Assembly (NCBI RefSeq): GCF_000223985.1
Contig: NZ_AFWV01000001.1
Span: forward strand, 434,001 to 498,000
Direction: 5' to 3'
Source: Thiocapsa marina 5811
Lineage (GTDB): Bacteria > Pseudomonadota > Gammaproteobacteria > Chromatiales > Chromatiaceae
DNA length: 64,000 nucleotides
This document shows, piece after piece, positions 1-9,107 of the stretch. Position 1 is the first letter of the stretch. The number at the start of each line of letters is the position of its first letter. The notes under the pieces are model-generated. The model searched no databases. It was not told where the DNA came from and saw only the letters and a program-made list of their open reading frames with translations. The position numbers were made by a program, and so were the translations under genes.

Positions 1-1
1 G

Positions 2-136
2 ACGTTCGTCCGCGAGGTCGTGGTCCCCGCCGATGCGCTCTGGATCATGGGTGCCACCCGCGACAGCTTCGACTCGCGCTACTGGGGGCCGCTGCCCCGT
101 CATCAGATTATCGGGCGGGCCTATGCGGTGTTCTGA
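2..136 (+). CDS. Conjugative signal peptidase, S26 family (C-terminal end only)
   Basis: The window opens inside a reading frame that ends with TGA at 134-136. Its last 44 residues include DSRYWGPLPRHQIIGRAYAVF-type sequence, the typical C-terminal block of the S26 signal peptidases (TrhF/TraF type) that process pilin or transfer proteins at the inner membrane. The catalytic Ser and Lys would lie upstream of the window. The next gene starts inside this one, so the two are translationally coupled. In SXT/R391-type transfer operons a trhF-like gene sits in the same place, just before traW, which supports the call. Confidence 0.75.
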   Translation, partial: TFVREVVVPADALWIMGATRDSFDSRYWGPLPRHQIIGRAYAVF

Positions 137-1307
137 CCTTCGCTACCCTGCTCTGCTTGGCGCGTTGCTCCAGATCGCAACGGCGGCCTCCGTCCAGGCG
201 AGCGAGCGCGCCGACCTGCGGGCACTGCGCGATCAGGCCGGTGCCATCCAAGAGGCGGTCTCCGGCACGCCACTCCCGGACTGGCTCCGGCCGGGCTCCG
301 AGACCTCGGCGCGCGCGGGCGAGGTGCTCGGCGTGGCCGAACGCGAACGAATGCAGCGACTGACCACCGCGCAAAAGCCCGCCGTCCCAGGTCCGGACGC
401 AACCCCAACGCAGACGATCACGCTCCTGGTCTCGCGCGCCTTGGGCGCGGCTGCCCTGCGCGACATCTTCGCCACGGCCGCCCGACCCGACGTGCGAGTG
501 GTCTTTCGGGGTGTGGCCGAAGGCGAACCGCTGATGGATTTCATGCGCGCGATCCATGCCGAGCTTGAGGGCCTCGATCCGCTGCCCACGGTTGAACTCG
601 ACCCGACACCCTTTCGCGAGGCCTGCGCCGAGGCCGTCCCGCTGATGATCCTGTCCGGACCCGACGGGGAGATCGCGCGGGTCGCCGGCCTGTCGGATCC
701 GGCCTGGCTGCAGGCGCAGGTGGCGGCCGGCCGGACCGGGGATCTGGGCGTGCGCGGACCGGTCGAGACGATCTCCGAACCGGACATGCTCGAGGAGATC
801 GCGCGTCGGATCGCCGCGCTGGATCTCACGGCACTGCGCGAGCATGCGCTCGCGCGCTATTGGACACGCGCGGCCTTCGAACATCTGCCGGCCGCGCGGG
901 AGGCTCGCACGCGGGTGATCGATCCCGTGATCGAGGCCAAGGCCGATATCGCCCTGCCGGACGGCACCGTCCTGGTGCGGGCCGGCGAGCGGCTCAACCC
1001 GCTCGATCGCCTGGCCTTCGGGCTGCGTCTGGTGGTGTTCGATCCGACCGAAGCAGCCCAGGTCCGCACGGCCCATCGTCTGGGCGAGAGCGCCGGGACG
1101 TTGCGGACGGTCTATCTGGCGACCCGTTTGGATCGCGAGGCCGGCTGGGAGGGCTTTCGCGCGATCGAGGATGCCCTGGAGGAGACGGTCTATCTGCTCA
1201 CCCCCGACGTGCGCGAACGCTTCGCCCTGGAGCGCGTGCCGGCGAGCGTCGAGGCCGCCGGTCGTGTCTTCCTGGTGCGCGAGCATCCCCCGGAGGAACC
1301 CCGATGA
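123..1307 (+). CDS. traW: TraW/TrbC-type conjugative pilus assembly protein
   Basis: Periplasmic pilus assembly protein of the F-type type IV secretion system, 394 residues. I chose ATG 123, which overlaps the end of the signal peptidase gene and gives an N-terminal signal-peptide-like stretch (residues 1-26, ending SVQASE). The middle part (about 95-215) looks like TrbC, with SRALGAAALRDIFATA and a thioredoxin-like strand pattern; the C-terminal half (about 235-390) looks like TraW, with ARYWTRAAFEHLP and RAGERLNPLDRL. TrbC-TraW fusions are usual in SXT-like elements. It overlaps traU by 4 nt (ATGA). Confidence 0.85.
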   Translation: MRCSDLRYPALLGALLQIATAASVQASERADLRALRDQAGAIQEAVSGTPLPDWLRPGSETSARAGEVLGVAERERMQRLTTAQKPAVPGPDATPTQTITLLVSRALGAAALRDIFATAARPDVRVVFRGVAEGEPLMDFMRAIHAELEGLDPLPTVELDPTPFREACAEAVPLMILSGPDGEIARVAGLSDPAWLQAQVAAGRTGDLGVRGPVETISEPDMLEEIARRIAALDLTALREHALARYWTRAAFEHLPAAREARTRVIDPVIEAKADIALPDGTVLVRAGERLNPLDRLAFGLRLVVFDPTEAAQVRTAHRLGESAGTLRTVYLATRLDREAGWEGFRAIEDALEETVYLLTPDVRERFALERVPASVEAAGRVFLVREHPPEEPR

Positions 1308-2335
1308 AGGCACCCACCCTGCCCCGCCTCGTCGGCCCTGCTCTGCTCCTCGCGGCCCTTCTGACGGCACCCCTCGGCGTGGCCGATGCCGCCGATCCCG
1401 CCTGCCCGGACGCCGAGTTGTTCTCGGGCAAACTGATCACCGACATCTGCTGGGCCTGTCTGTTTCCGATCCGCATCGCCGGCATGCCCCTGTTCGGAGG
1501 AACCGCACCGGCGGGTGCGGCCTCGGCTCCGTTCTGCGCCTGCAACGACGGCCTCGGCGTGCCGCATCCGGGCTTCACCGTCGGGATGTGGGAGCCCGCA
1601 CGGCTGATCGAGCTGGTCCATGCGCCGCGCTGCGCGCCGGCCTTGGGCGGGATCCGCCTGCCGCTCGGCAGTCGCCGGCTGCTCGGCACCGCGGGACAAG
1701 CGGAATACGACGCAAGCGATACGTCCTTCTACAACTTCCACTGGTACGCCTTCCCGCTCCTCATCCTGCTGGATCTGTTCTGGGACGACCGCTGCAACCC
1801 GGACGGCTACGTCGATCTGGACCTGCTCTATCTCTCCGAGCTGGATCCGACCTGGAACCACGACGAGCTGGCCTTCTTCACCAATCCGGAGGCCGCCTGG
1901 CTCGCCAATCCGGTCGCCCTGGCCGCCTGTTTGGCCGATGCCGCGGCAGCCACCGCGGGCACCCCGATCGACGCGCTCTTCTGGTGTGCCGGGACCTGGG
2001 GCAACCTCTATCCCTTCACCGGGCGCGGGCCGACCCTCGGCTCGCGTGCCCGCGAAACCAGTCTCGCCGCGGCCCGGTCGCTGGCGGCCCTGCACCGCCG
2101 AGGACTCGCGCGCCGCACGATGGGCGACGACGCGCTGTGCGGCTCCCCGATCGCACCCTTCCTCCCGAAGAGCCAGTACAAGCTCTCGATGTTCTACCCC
2201 CTGCCCGAGACACAGCGCGCCCATGTGATCGGCGAGAGCCCGCTGACCTGGGGGGAGTGGCGCAACATCCCGGCGGTCGGGGAGGACCATCTCTATCTGC
2301 TGTGGCGTTGGAACGACTGCTGTGCAACCTTCTGA
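1304..2335 (+). CDS. traU: TraU, conjugative DNA transfer/pilus assembly protein
   Basis: Periplasmic protein of F-type conjugation needed for pilus assembly and DNA transfer; 343 residues, the normal family length. It starts at ATG 1304 in a 4-nt overlap with traW. A signal peptide ends near residue 29 (GVADAADPACP). Cysteine-rich motifs such as ITDICWACLFPIRIAG and FCACNDGLGVPHPGF, and the C-terminal YLLWRWNDCC, are hallmarks of TraU, whose disulfides are thought to be formed in the periplasm. The gene ends 14 nt inside the start of traN, so translation is probably coupled. Confidence 0.92.
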   Translation: MKAPTLPRLVGPALLLAALLTAPLGVADAADPACPDAELFSGKLITDICWACLFPIRIAGMPLFGGTAPAGAASAPFCACNDGLGVPHPGFTVGMWEPARLIELVHAPRCAPALGGIRLPLGSRRLLGTAGQAEYDASDTSFYNFHWYAFPLLILLDLFWDDRCNPDGYVDLDLLYLSELDPTWNHDELAFFTNPEAAWLANPVALAACLADAAAATAGTPIDALFWCAGTWGNLYPFTGRGPTLGSRARETSLAAARSLAALHRRGLARRTMGDDALCGSPIAPFLPKSQYKLSMFYPLPETQRAHVIGESPLTWGEWRNIPAVGEDHLYLLWRWNDCCATF

Positions 2336-5081
2336 ACGGTATCCCCTCCCGGTTCGGGTCCTGACCGGCCTCCTCTGCATCGCCCTGGCCTGGACCCCCT
2401 GGGCGTTGGTGTGGGGCGATGACTTCGCCGACGCCGTCGACGCTGGCCAACAGGCAGGGCGCGACGCGGCCGGTACGCTGACGCTGCCGGCGCTCTCCGG
2501 CGATGCACTGACAATGCCCGGCGGAAACCTGCGGCTCGACGCACTCTTTCCCGGCGCCGCCGGCGGCGATCCGGCGCGCTTCTCGGAGCTCTACGGCAAT
2601 CACCACGGCACCCTGATCCAAGGCCAACAGGCCCAAGTTGAGTTGATCTCCGAGGGCTCGCCGACCGGCGAGGCGTACCGCACCCTGCGCGGATCGGTGG
2701 AGCGCTCCCGTGCCGACATGCGCATCGACCCGCTGTGGGCGCAAACCGACGACGTGCTCGACGACTTCGAGGCGATCGCCGAGACCTTCGGCCACTGCGA
2801 GACCGAGACGACCTTCGAGAACGGGACCCGCGAGGTCCACATCCCGGACCTGCGCACTTGCGATCGGTTGACCCCGCAAGGCGGGTCCTGCTCCTGGTAT
2901 CACGACTATGTGCTCCCGGCCCCGGACAGTCTCGTGTCGGTCACCGGCGGAGCTGAGTTGGAGAGCTGCGGACCCGGCTGCAAGCGGGTCGTGCTGGAGC
3001 GCGCCGGAGCCTGGCACGGATCCGCGCCGCTGGACCTGCAGACGCCTTTGGAGGGCGGCTTCGGCGTGAGCGATCCGTCGCGCGTGACGGACATTCGGGT
3101 GACCCTTGCCTTCGAGGAGCGCCCGGCGCAGCCCGAGCCCGAGGAGGGATTCTTCTTCGAGCACTATCAAGGGCGGTATTCGGCGACCTTTCCGGGCACG
3201 AACCGCGTGCAGAGCACCGCGTTCGGCTATTCGGCGCAGCCGATGACCCAGGCGCTGCGCAACGGGGGCGATTTCACCCTGCGCCACGGCCATGTCTGGA
3301 CCTTCGGCGACGGGACCCTGCCGGAGCCGGGCTGCGCCTGGTGCATTCAGCAGCTCTACGATGCCGCCTGGACCGGCGGCATCCGGCTCGAGGTGGAGAT
3401 CCGTTATGCCTCCCCGCCGCTGCGCAGTCTCTGGGGTCCGAACGACGGCTGCTACGACCTGCTCGAAATCCTCGGCAGCGACTTCTGCAGCGGGACGCTC
3501 GAGTGCTTGGGCTCGCCCCCGCTCGCCGCGGACGGCTGTTACGAGAACGCCGACGTTCGCGTTTGCCCGGACGCCATGGCCGCTCCGCCCGTGGCCGATC
3601 AGAACCCCTTCTGCACCGAGATCAAGGTCACCGCGAGCTGCTCGGGCTTCAACCAAGGGCCGATGCCGTGCTGGACCGATCCGCAGGGACAGCTGCAGTG
3701 TCCCTACAACGACGGCGATCAACCCTCCGACTGCATCGCCTTGGAGGCCGATCCGGCCTGCGGCTTCATCAAGTCCGAATGCGTCGAGGGGGCCGTCGAC
3801 AACCGCGGCATCTGTTTTCTGTTCGAAGAGACCTGGGACTGCGGCACCGCGCGCACCATCCCGTCTCTGGAGCGCAACCGCACGCTCGACTGTGCCGGTC
3901 CGGTGCGCTGCCTCGGCACGGATTGCGCCGAATTTCCCGAGGAACAGTCCGCGGACTTCGCCAAGGCGGTCGGGGCCTTGCAGACCGTGCAGATGGCGGT
4001 CTCGGACATGCAGTGCACACCGGGCGGCAGCTGTCGGGTGTTCTCGGGCAGCGCCCATCAATGCAAACGCGCGGTCGGGGGGATCGTCAACTGCTGCACG
4101 CGACCCGAAGGCGTTTCGCTGGCGGATTACATCAGTCTGATCTTCGCGCTCGGGAAGATCGATGCGGCGATCATGGGGCTCGACAAAGGGGCCATGATCC
4201 GCGGCTCCTGGGAGACCCTGCGCCAGCCGGTCACCGCCACCTGGAGCGCGGTCAAGGAGTCCTTCGTCAGCGTCGCCAACAGCTTCACCGGCAAGACCGC
4301 GGCGGCCGCGACCGATGCCGCGGCCGAGTTTGGAGTGAATGCGGTCAAACAAGCGCTTCTGAAGCAGACCGCGGAATGGGCCGCGCAGCTCTTCGGCGAT
4401 GCCGCGGTCAATGCGCTCTTCTCGACCACGAGCGGCGGGGTGGCGGTCACCGGCGGCGTGGTGGCGGAAGGCTCGGTGCTGCAGCTCGGCGGCGGCACGG
4501 CCTGGCTCGGCACGGCGATGGCCTGGGCGATGTATGCCTACATGATCTACACGGTCGTGATGATCCTGATCCGCATCATCTGGACCTGCGAGCAGAGCGA
4601 GTTCGAGCTGGGTGCGAAGCGGGAGCTGCGCGCCTGCCATCGCGTCGGTTCCTACTGCAGGAAGGAGGTGCTGACCTGGTGCGTAGAGAAGCGCGAGAGC
4701 TATTGCTGCTTCAACACCCCGCTTGCGCGGATCCTCAACCAACAGATCCGCCCGCAGCTCGGGCGCGACTGGGGCGAGGCGCAATCACCGGAGTGCTCCG
4801 GGATCGACATCCGGGACTTCGCGCGGGTCGACTGGACCCGGGTGAATCTGGACGAGTGGCTGGCGATCCTTTACGAGACCGGACACTTCCCGACCCTGGA
4901 CACCCTCACCGTCGAGGACCTCACCGGCGCGGGCAGCGCGCTGAGCGTCCGAAGCGAGGGCCGGGCGGATGCGGCGACGCGCACCGTGCAACGCAGCGAC
5001 GGACTCGACAGCGAGGAGGTCCGCAAGGAGGCCGAGTCCGAGTTGTGGCGCGAGACGCTTCCGGCTCTGCCGGCCGAGTAG
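2322..5081 (+). CDS. traN: TraN, mating-pair stabilisation outer-membrane protein
   Basis: Outer-membrane adhesin that stabilises mating pairs in F-type conjugation; 919 residues. Start is GTG 2322 inside the end of traU; it gives a signal peptide with hydrophobic core LTGLLCIALAWTPWALV. The mature protein is very cysteine-rich (for example CSWYHDY, CWTDPQGQLQCPYND, CTPGGSCRVF, CKRAVGGIVNCC), as in all TraN proteins. A hydrophobic stretch near residues 730-760 precedes a conserved C-terminal block with CCFNTPLARILNQQ and RPQLGRDWG. The central region (about 240-420) would carry receptor specificity. It is the last transfer gene visible here; traF, traH and traG do not follow. Confidence 0.92.
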   Translation: MQPSERYPLPVRVLTGLLCIALAWTPWALVWGDDFADAVDAGQQAGRDAAGTLTLPALSGDALTMPGGNLRLDALFPGAAGGDPARFSELYGNHHGTLIQGQQAQVELISEGSPTGEAYRTLRGSVERSRADMRIDPLWAQTDDVLDDFEAIAETFGHCETETTFENGTREVHIPDLRTCDRLTPQGGSCSWYHDYVLPAPDSLVSVTGGAELESCGPGCKRVVLERAGAWHGSAPLDLQTPLEGGFGVSDPSRVTDIRVTLAFEERPAQPEPEEGFFFEHYQGRYSATFPGTNRVQSTAFGYSAQPMTQALRNGGDFTLRHGHVWTFGDGTLPEPGCAWCIQQLYDAAWTGGIRLEVEIRYASPPLRSLWGPNDGCYDLLEILGSDFCSGTLECLGSPPLAADGCYENADVRVCPDAMAAPPVADQNPFCTEIKVTASCSGFNQGPMPCWTDPQGQLQCPYNDGDQPSDCIALEADPACGFIKSECVEGAVDNRGICFLFEETWDCGTARTIPSLERNRTLDCAGPVRCLGTDCAEFPEEQSADFAKAVGALQTVQMAVSDMQCTPGGSCRVFSGSAHQCKRAVGGIVNCCTRPEGVSLADYISLIFALGKIDAAIMGLDKGAMIRGSWETLRQPVTATWSAVKESFVSVANSFTGKTAAAATDAAAEFGVNAVKQALLKQTAEWAAQLFGDAAVNALFSTTSGGVAVTGGVVAEGSVLQLGGGTAWLGTAMAWAMYAYMIYTVVMILIRIIWTCEQSEFELGAKRELRACHRVGSYCRKEVLTWCVEKRESYCCFNTPLARILNQQIRPQLGRDWGEAQSPECSGIDIRDFARVDWTRVNLDEWLAILYETGHFPTLDTLTVEDLTGAGSALSVRSEGRADAATRTVQRSDGLDSEEVRKEAESELWRETLPALPAE

Positions 5082-5306
5082 GCGCGGGTCGGGATCGTTC
5101 ACCCCGAGATCCTTCGCCGCCGAGCCGTGAATGCGCCCGCTGCGCGCCTCCGCGCGAGCGCTTCGGCATCTTGATGCCGTCCGGAAAAGCCACACCGGTC
5201 GATCATTCACGGAATTCGAACCAGGTCAAAGAACGGCTTGCCATCTTCCGCATCATTCGGATCTTACGTATCATATCGAAATGACAGATCTCGAGGACGC
5301 AAGGTT

Positions 5307-5564
5307 ATGGTCACCATTAGTTCCGCCGAATTTCAGAGACACTTCGGCCGTTATCAAGATGTTGCCCTCACGGAGCCGGTCGCGGTCACGCGCAACGGAC
5401 GCGAGCGGCTGGTGGTCTTGTCGGTGGATGAATACCAACGGCTGAAGAAACGTGACCGGCAGGTCATGCAGCTGGCGGATTTCACCGAGGCCGACCTCCA
5501 AGCCATCCGCGCCGTCGAGGCATCACCTCACGCCGCCACGTTCGACGCTGAAGTGACCGGCTAG
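5307..5564 (+). CDS. Phd/YefM-family antitoxin
   Basis: Small antitoxin, 85 residues. ATG 5307 is chosen because the Phd fold starts there: MVTISSAEFQRHFGRYQD, followed by PVAVTRNGRERLVVLSVDEY, the DNA-binding N-terminal domain of the Phd/YefM family. The C-terminal part is acidic and probably wraps the toxin. The toxin gene follows after 4 nt, so this is one operon. Likely autorepressed, as usual for this family. Confidence 0.85.
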   Translation: MVTISSAEFQRHFGRYQDVALTEPVAVTRNGRERLVVLSVDEYQRLKKRDRQVMQLADFTEADLQAIRAVEASPHAATFDAEVTG

Positions 5565-5568
5565 AACA

Positions 5569-6006
5569 GTGACATTGCCGGAGCCAATCCCGGGTCTGGT
5601 GATTCGCTACGCCTACTTATGGGGAGATGCACACCGACGCGGCCAAGAGGAAGGACTCAAGGACCGCCCCTGCGCCGTGATTTTGGTCACGACAAACCAG
5701 GAGGGAGAGCGAATCGTCACGGTTCTGCCGGTCACCCACAGTCCGCCGGCAGACCCGTCCCTGGCCGTCGAGCTTCCGCCTGCGACCAAGCGCCGTCTCG
5801 CACTGGACAACGAGCGATCCTGGGTGATCTTAACCGAAGCCAACCGATTTACGTGGCCGGGTCCGGATTTGCGCTTCGCGCGTCCCGGCGACTTGGGGAG
5901 CGTGGCCTATGGCGAGTTACCCGGGGTTCTGTTCAAGGAGATCAAGACCAAATTGCTGCGAGCACTCGAGGCCCGCCGCGTCGGTCTCGTGCCGCGAACC
6001 GAATGA
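5569..6006 (+). CDS. PemK/MazF-like toxin
   Basis: Putative growth-inhibiting toxin of 145 residues, probably a MazF/PemK-fold ribonuclease. It starts at GTG 5569, 4 nt after the antitoxin stop. Visible family features are LVIRYAYLWGDAHRRGQEEG near the N-terminus, RPCAVILV followed by VTVLPVTHSPP, the core strands of the MazF barrel, and WVILTEANRFTWPGPDLR, which resembles the conserved second half. The pairing with a Phd-type antitoxin is a common mix-and-match combination. The RNase assignment rests on family resemblance only. Confidence 0.75.
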   Translation: MTLPEPIPGLVIRYAYLWGDAHRRGQEEGLKDRPCAVILVTTNQEGERIVTVLPVTHSPPADPSLAVELPPATKRRLALDNERSWVILTEANRFTWPGPDLRFARPGDLGSVAYGELPGVLFKEIKTKLLRALEARRVGLVPRTE

Positions 6007-6630
6007 GGATGCCATGACCAAGCTTGTTTCGCTGCTCGCGGCATCCGCCGGTCCCGGCCGACCTCCATCGGCAACGCCGCTACCGGAGTTGGAAGCAACT
6101 TGACGCCATATTTGAAATCGCCCCGCTCTTCCTGGCCAGATGTACAACTGTCCTGTTTCACAAACCCGACGATTATTCTTTGGAAGGGCCACGGCCGCTT
6201 CGGCCGATGAGCCGGCAATGGTGGGCGCCGCATCAAAAGCAGCTCAACCCCCTGAAGCCGCCATTCATTACCCCGAAGTCTGAATGGCCCTTGGGGTTGT
6301 TACTTGTCACTGGTTGAAGCGCGCTCGATTTTCCGTTGCCAGGATCGAACGGTCACTCGTGGTCTCTCCGGAACTGACCGAGTCGACGACGCCGACTTCG
6401 TCATCCCTGCTTTCTGTCGATTGACAGGTCACGCATGCACCTTGGAAGAGCGGCCGGAGAGGCCGAGTAAGCAGACACCTTCGCCAGGCGCTGTATCCAA
6501 GCGTCAGATCTCCGCGGTCAGGTCATCGCTGTCAGCCAGCGGCAGCGAAACAGCTCAGCAGACGCGGTCGGCGACCGTCCGAAGATCTAACTGACCCCCG
6601 GCGCCGTGCTCGCCGCGAGCGCGGACGCAA
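6007..6630. other. Intergenic stretch, no supportable gene
   Basis: About 620 nt between the PemK-like gene and the convergent GNAT gene. Short open frames here show no family signature and unlike codon use. It contains the left copy of a diverged repeat (about 6303-6360) whose partner lies on the other side of the DUF1778/GNAT pair. Confidence 0.6.
6303..6360 (+). repeat. Diverged direct repeat, left copy
   Basis: TTGTCACTGGTTGA is followed by GCG.GC and TTTTCCGTTGCCAGGAT, then GGTCAC. About three quarters of this ~57-nt block recurs at 7798-7855 in the same orientation. The pair brackets the DUF1778/GNAT toxin-antitoxin genes. Confidence 0.6.
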
Positions 6631-7143
6631 TCACAGATCCGCGATAGGGAGTAGCCGGCGCAGGTTTTTGACCAGGAGGAACAGATGAAGCGGATCGGTC
6701 GGCGAGGGCGCAAAACCAAAGTGAGCGTAGAAACGCCGGGCGTCGTCGTCCTTTTCATGGACCGCGAAGGCGCGGATACCGCCAGTCTCGGCGGCCTGTA
6801 GCGTGCGGCGCATAGCGTCTTTGAGCAAGCCCGCGCCGATCCCACGACGCTGGCAAGTGACGGCGACTGCGAGCCGGGCGAGCAGCATGATGAGCACGGG
6901 ATGGCCGGCGAACCCCTTGGTCAGTCGCTCCGGAGCATCGTCATACGCCACCTCACCCACCACGAGGGTGTAGAAGCCGATCACCTCTTTATCATGCAGA
7001 CCGAGATAGGTCTGCGAGGCGTTGGCCTGCTGATTGGTGAAGGCATAGCGCAGGAGGAAGCGATCGAGCGTCTCACGGCCGCTCAAGAACGCGTCGAGCA
7101 GATGGTCGCGCCGCAGCTTCTCGATCCGGAAGCCGACCGTCAT
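6631..7143 (-). CDS. GNAT-family acetyltransferase toxin (TacT/AtaT-like)
   Basis: GNAT acetyltransferase of 170 residues that, with its DUF1778 partner, forms a type II toxin-antitoxin pair; relatives acetylate the amino group of charged tRNAs and block translation. The acetyl-CoA-binding motif A is clear: LARLAVAVTCQRRGIGAGLLKDA (Q/RxxGxG/A type), followed by AFAVHEKDDDARRFYAHFGFAP with the conserved Tyr. The N-terminus has the toxin-typical LDRFLLRYAFTNQQANASQTYL. Its ATG overlaps the antitoxin stop by 4 nt. Which tRNA is modified cannot be read from sequence. Confidence 0.88.
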   Translation of the reverse strand: MTVGFRIEKLRRDHLLDAFLSGRETLDRFLLRYAFTNQQANASQTYLGLHDKEVIGFYTLVVGEVAYDDAPERLTKGFAGHPVLIMLLARLAVAVTCQRRGIGAGLLKDAMRRTLQAAETGGIRAFAVHEKDDDARRFYAHFGFAPSPTDPLHLFLLVKNLRRLLPIADL

Positions 7144-7430
7144 GCAGAGTCGGGCGGATCGAAGGGCGTCGGCTCACGTAAGAGACGCTCGAGGCGCGGC
7201 AGCGCGCGGGGCGGCATCTCAAGCGCGGCCATGAAGGCGCTCCAGCGCTCGGCATTGAGCCCAAAGTGGCGCCGATCGGCCAGGGTCTCGTCGGCGCGCT
7301 CCAGTGCGCTGCTCAATACAAACTGGCCCACCGATTGGTGGCGCTCCCAGGCCGCAGCACTGAGCCGCGCCTTCGCCTCGGGCGTGAGCCGCAGATCGAG
7401 CTTCGTGCTTCGGGCTTGAGGGTTCGGCAT
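7140..7430 (-). CDS. DUF1778 antitoxin
   Basis: Antitoxin of 96 residues in the TacA/AtaR-like DUF1778 family, upstream of and overlapping the GNAT toxin. The start chosen is ATG 7430, giving MPNPQARSTKLDLRLTPEAK, a ribbon-helix-helix DNA-binding N-terminus; an earlier ATG at 7457 lacks family similarity. The C-terminal PPRALPRLERLLREPTPFD is the kind of tail that neutralises the acetyltransferase. The pair is expected to repress its own promoter. Confidence 0.87.
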   Translation of the reverse strand: MPNPQARSTKLDLRLTPEAKARLSAAAWERHQSVGQFVLSSALERADETLADRRHFGLNAERWSAFMAALEMPPRALPRLERLLREPTPFDPPDSA

Positions 7431-7457
7431 GCTCGTCTCCAGTTGATCTATCTCCAT

Positions 7458-8166
7458 GATATTCGACAGACATTGTCATGACAACACGCACTTCATTTCG
7501 TATCGGGTCCCGGTGACCGAAGAGCGCAAGCGGCCTCTGTGCACGATGGAAAGCTGGTCGCTTTCTGGGCGAGGCGCTTGCGCGCGACCATCCCTATGGC
7601 GGCATCTCGCCGCTGCACTATCGGGGCGGCGAGGAAAGACAGACAAACAGCACGGTCGTCAATCGTGCTGCCGTCGAGGAGGAAGAGCCGATCTCTGCTG
7701 CCGGGAGGTTGGACGATCCAGCGCCGTTACGGGCGGCAGCTCTGTGTCGCATTGCGGCCAATCACTGGCTGATTTTCAGTGTCAGCTCTGGGTCGTGACT
7801 TGTCACTCGTTGAGCCGCGAGCGACTTTCCGTTGTCAGGATTGAAGAGTCACCGCCTTTCGGGCGCTGGGTGACCGCTCATGGCCGTCCCTTACCCCCAG
7901 ACCTTCCGGATACAGGAACCGCTCCTCGGGCCCAGATGCCAGTGATCAACCCAACAAACTCGATAGGTCTGACCAACCCCCATTCCCGGCCCCCCAGCCA
8001 CGTGCCGCGACGCAGGTCCCCTGTCGCTTTATGACGCTCCGCTGCGCCCTCTCCTTCGTGATGACAGGAACTACCACTGTCGGCGGAGTACCGATCACGA
8101 ATCAGTCAACCGGCAACGCGACGGCAAGGTGAGGCGACGACGAGGAGCCCGCCGCGGATCCCTCCG
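7458..8166. other. Intergenic remnant region
   Basis: About 700 nt without a recognisable gene. It holds the right copy of the diverged repeat (7798-7855). Around 7621-7790 on the plus strand an open frame reads YRGGEERQTNSTVVNRAAVE and continues with coding-like composition to a stop after IFSVSSGS; it may be a remnant of an unknown gene but has no usable start. Confidence 0.5.
7798..7855 (+). repeat. Diverged direct repeat, right copy
   Basis: Block beginning TTGTCACTCGTTGAGC and containing TTTCCGTTGTCAGGATTGAA, matching 6303-6360 in the same orientation with scattered substitutions. Confidence 0.6.
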
Positions 8167-8466
8167 TCAGGCCGCAAGGTGCATGGGCTTAATCTGTTCA
8201 AGTGAATCGCCGAGCAGATCCTTCGCGCGTTCCAGATCCTAACGCTATTGAAGGTTCCTCCAGAGATCCACCTCGGTTCCGAAAAAGCGGGCGAGCCGCA
8301 GGGCGGTCTCGGCCGTGATCCCGCGCTTTTCGCGCACGATCTCGTTGATCCGTGCCGGAGTAACGCCGATCGCACGCGCGAGGGCGTTGCTGGAGAGGCC
8401 CAGCGGCAGCATAAAGTCCTCGCGCAGGATCTCGCCGGGGTGAATCGGGGGCAGTTTGTCGGTCAT
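8167..8466 (-). pseudogene. higA: higA antitoxin with two in-frame TAG codons
   Basis: HigA-type XRE antitoxin (start MTDKLPPIHPGEILREDF; HTH ALARAIGVTPARINEIVREK; EVDLWRNLQ). The frame then meets TAG, one Arg codon and a second TAG, after which the normal HigA C-terminus continues in the same frame (DLERAKDLLGDSLEQIKPMH) to TGA at 8167. With both TAGs read through, the length is about 99 residues, the usual HigA size. The 73-residue product up to the first stop keeps the DNA-binding domain but loses the C-terminus. The partner higB is split (8479-8559 and 22774-22983). Confidence 0.82.
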
Positions 8467-8478
8467 TGCAGTGGTACC

Positions 8479-8559
8479 CTAATGATCGTCGACGATCTCG
8501 ACCTCCGTCGGCCCGTCGGCTGACCAGACGAAGCACACACGCCATCGATCATCGATCCT
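8479..8559 (-). pseudogene. higB: higB toxin, 3' fragment
   Basis: The 26 codons before higA read RIDDRWRVCFVWSADGPTEV followed by EIVDDH and a stop, the C-terminal third of a HigB/RelE-type toxin. The frame loses similarity upstream of 8559. The matching N-terminal 67-70 codons are 14.2 kb away on the same strand (22774-22983). Joined at the shared Arg-Ile, the two pieces give 93 residues, the normal HigB length. Confidence 0.85.
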
Positions 8560-8608
8560 AGAAAGAGCAGTTGACCGCTTCGTGCACCGTGCAACCGATT
8601 GAGTGTTT

Positions 8609-8856
8609 GAACATCCCCAGCAAAATCTGAGCGCCTTGTGGACTCGACCAGCTCGCCCGATTCAGCTCCCGATGGTAACGCTCGAAGCGTCGCACCTCCC
8701 CGATCCTCATCACCCGCAGCGCCCCGTCACCGTGCGCGGTCCTTGGGCCAGCAACGTGCCGACCAACAGCACGCGCGCATGCTCCCGGGTCGGACGTGTG
8801 AACAGGCAGGCAAACGGCTGCAGAACGGATACAATCGAGGCAGGCAGAACGGGCAT
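8609..8856 (-). pseudogene. IS701-like transposase, N-terminal remnant with frameshift
   Basis: On the minus strand from ATG 8856 the frame reads MPVLPASIVSVLQPFACLFT, then REHARVLLVGTLLAQGPRTV, then shifts frame and continues ALRVMRIGEVRRFERYHREL and NRASWSS up to LLGMF. This is the conserved N-terminus of IS701-type DDE transposases. The catalytic domain is missing. It marks the left edge of the exopolysaccharide island. Confidence 0.7.
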
Positions 8857-9107
8857 CGGCGGTCATGGATGGGGTTTTGGTCGACATCAGACCATATCGC
8901 CTGCCTCCCTTTGCCGCCAACTCAACCAATCTCAACATTACCCTTATGGGCATCACTCAGCTCTTCCTCCAAGGCCCGAAAACGGCCAAAGCCGAGCTAA
9001 AGCGACCCGTTTGACTCAACCAAAACGGAGGATGCGAGGCGGGCAGCCTAGCCGCGCTGCGCGCTCTCCCTCCCGGCCTTGACGGCTGGGTTTCTCGCGT
9101 AAGATCA

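Noticed and set aside
2016-4784. 922-codon open frame on the minus strand opposite traN
   Set aside because: Shadow of a high-GC coding strand; its translation has no family motif, while the plus strand encodes a clear TraN.
8558-8956. A 132-codon minus-strand frame as a real gene
   Set aside because: It is a mixture of frames of the IS701-like transposase remnant; the true N-terminus is in another frame.
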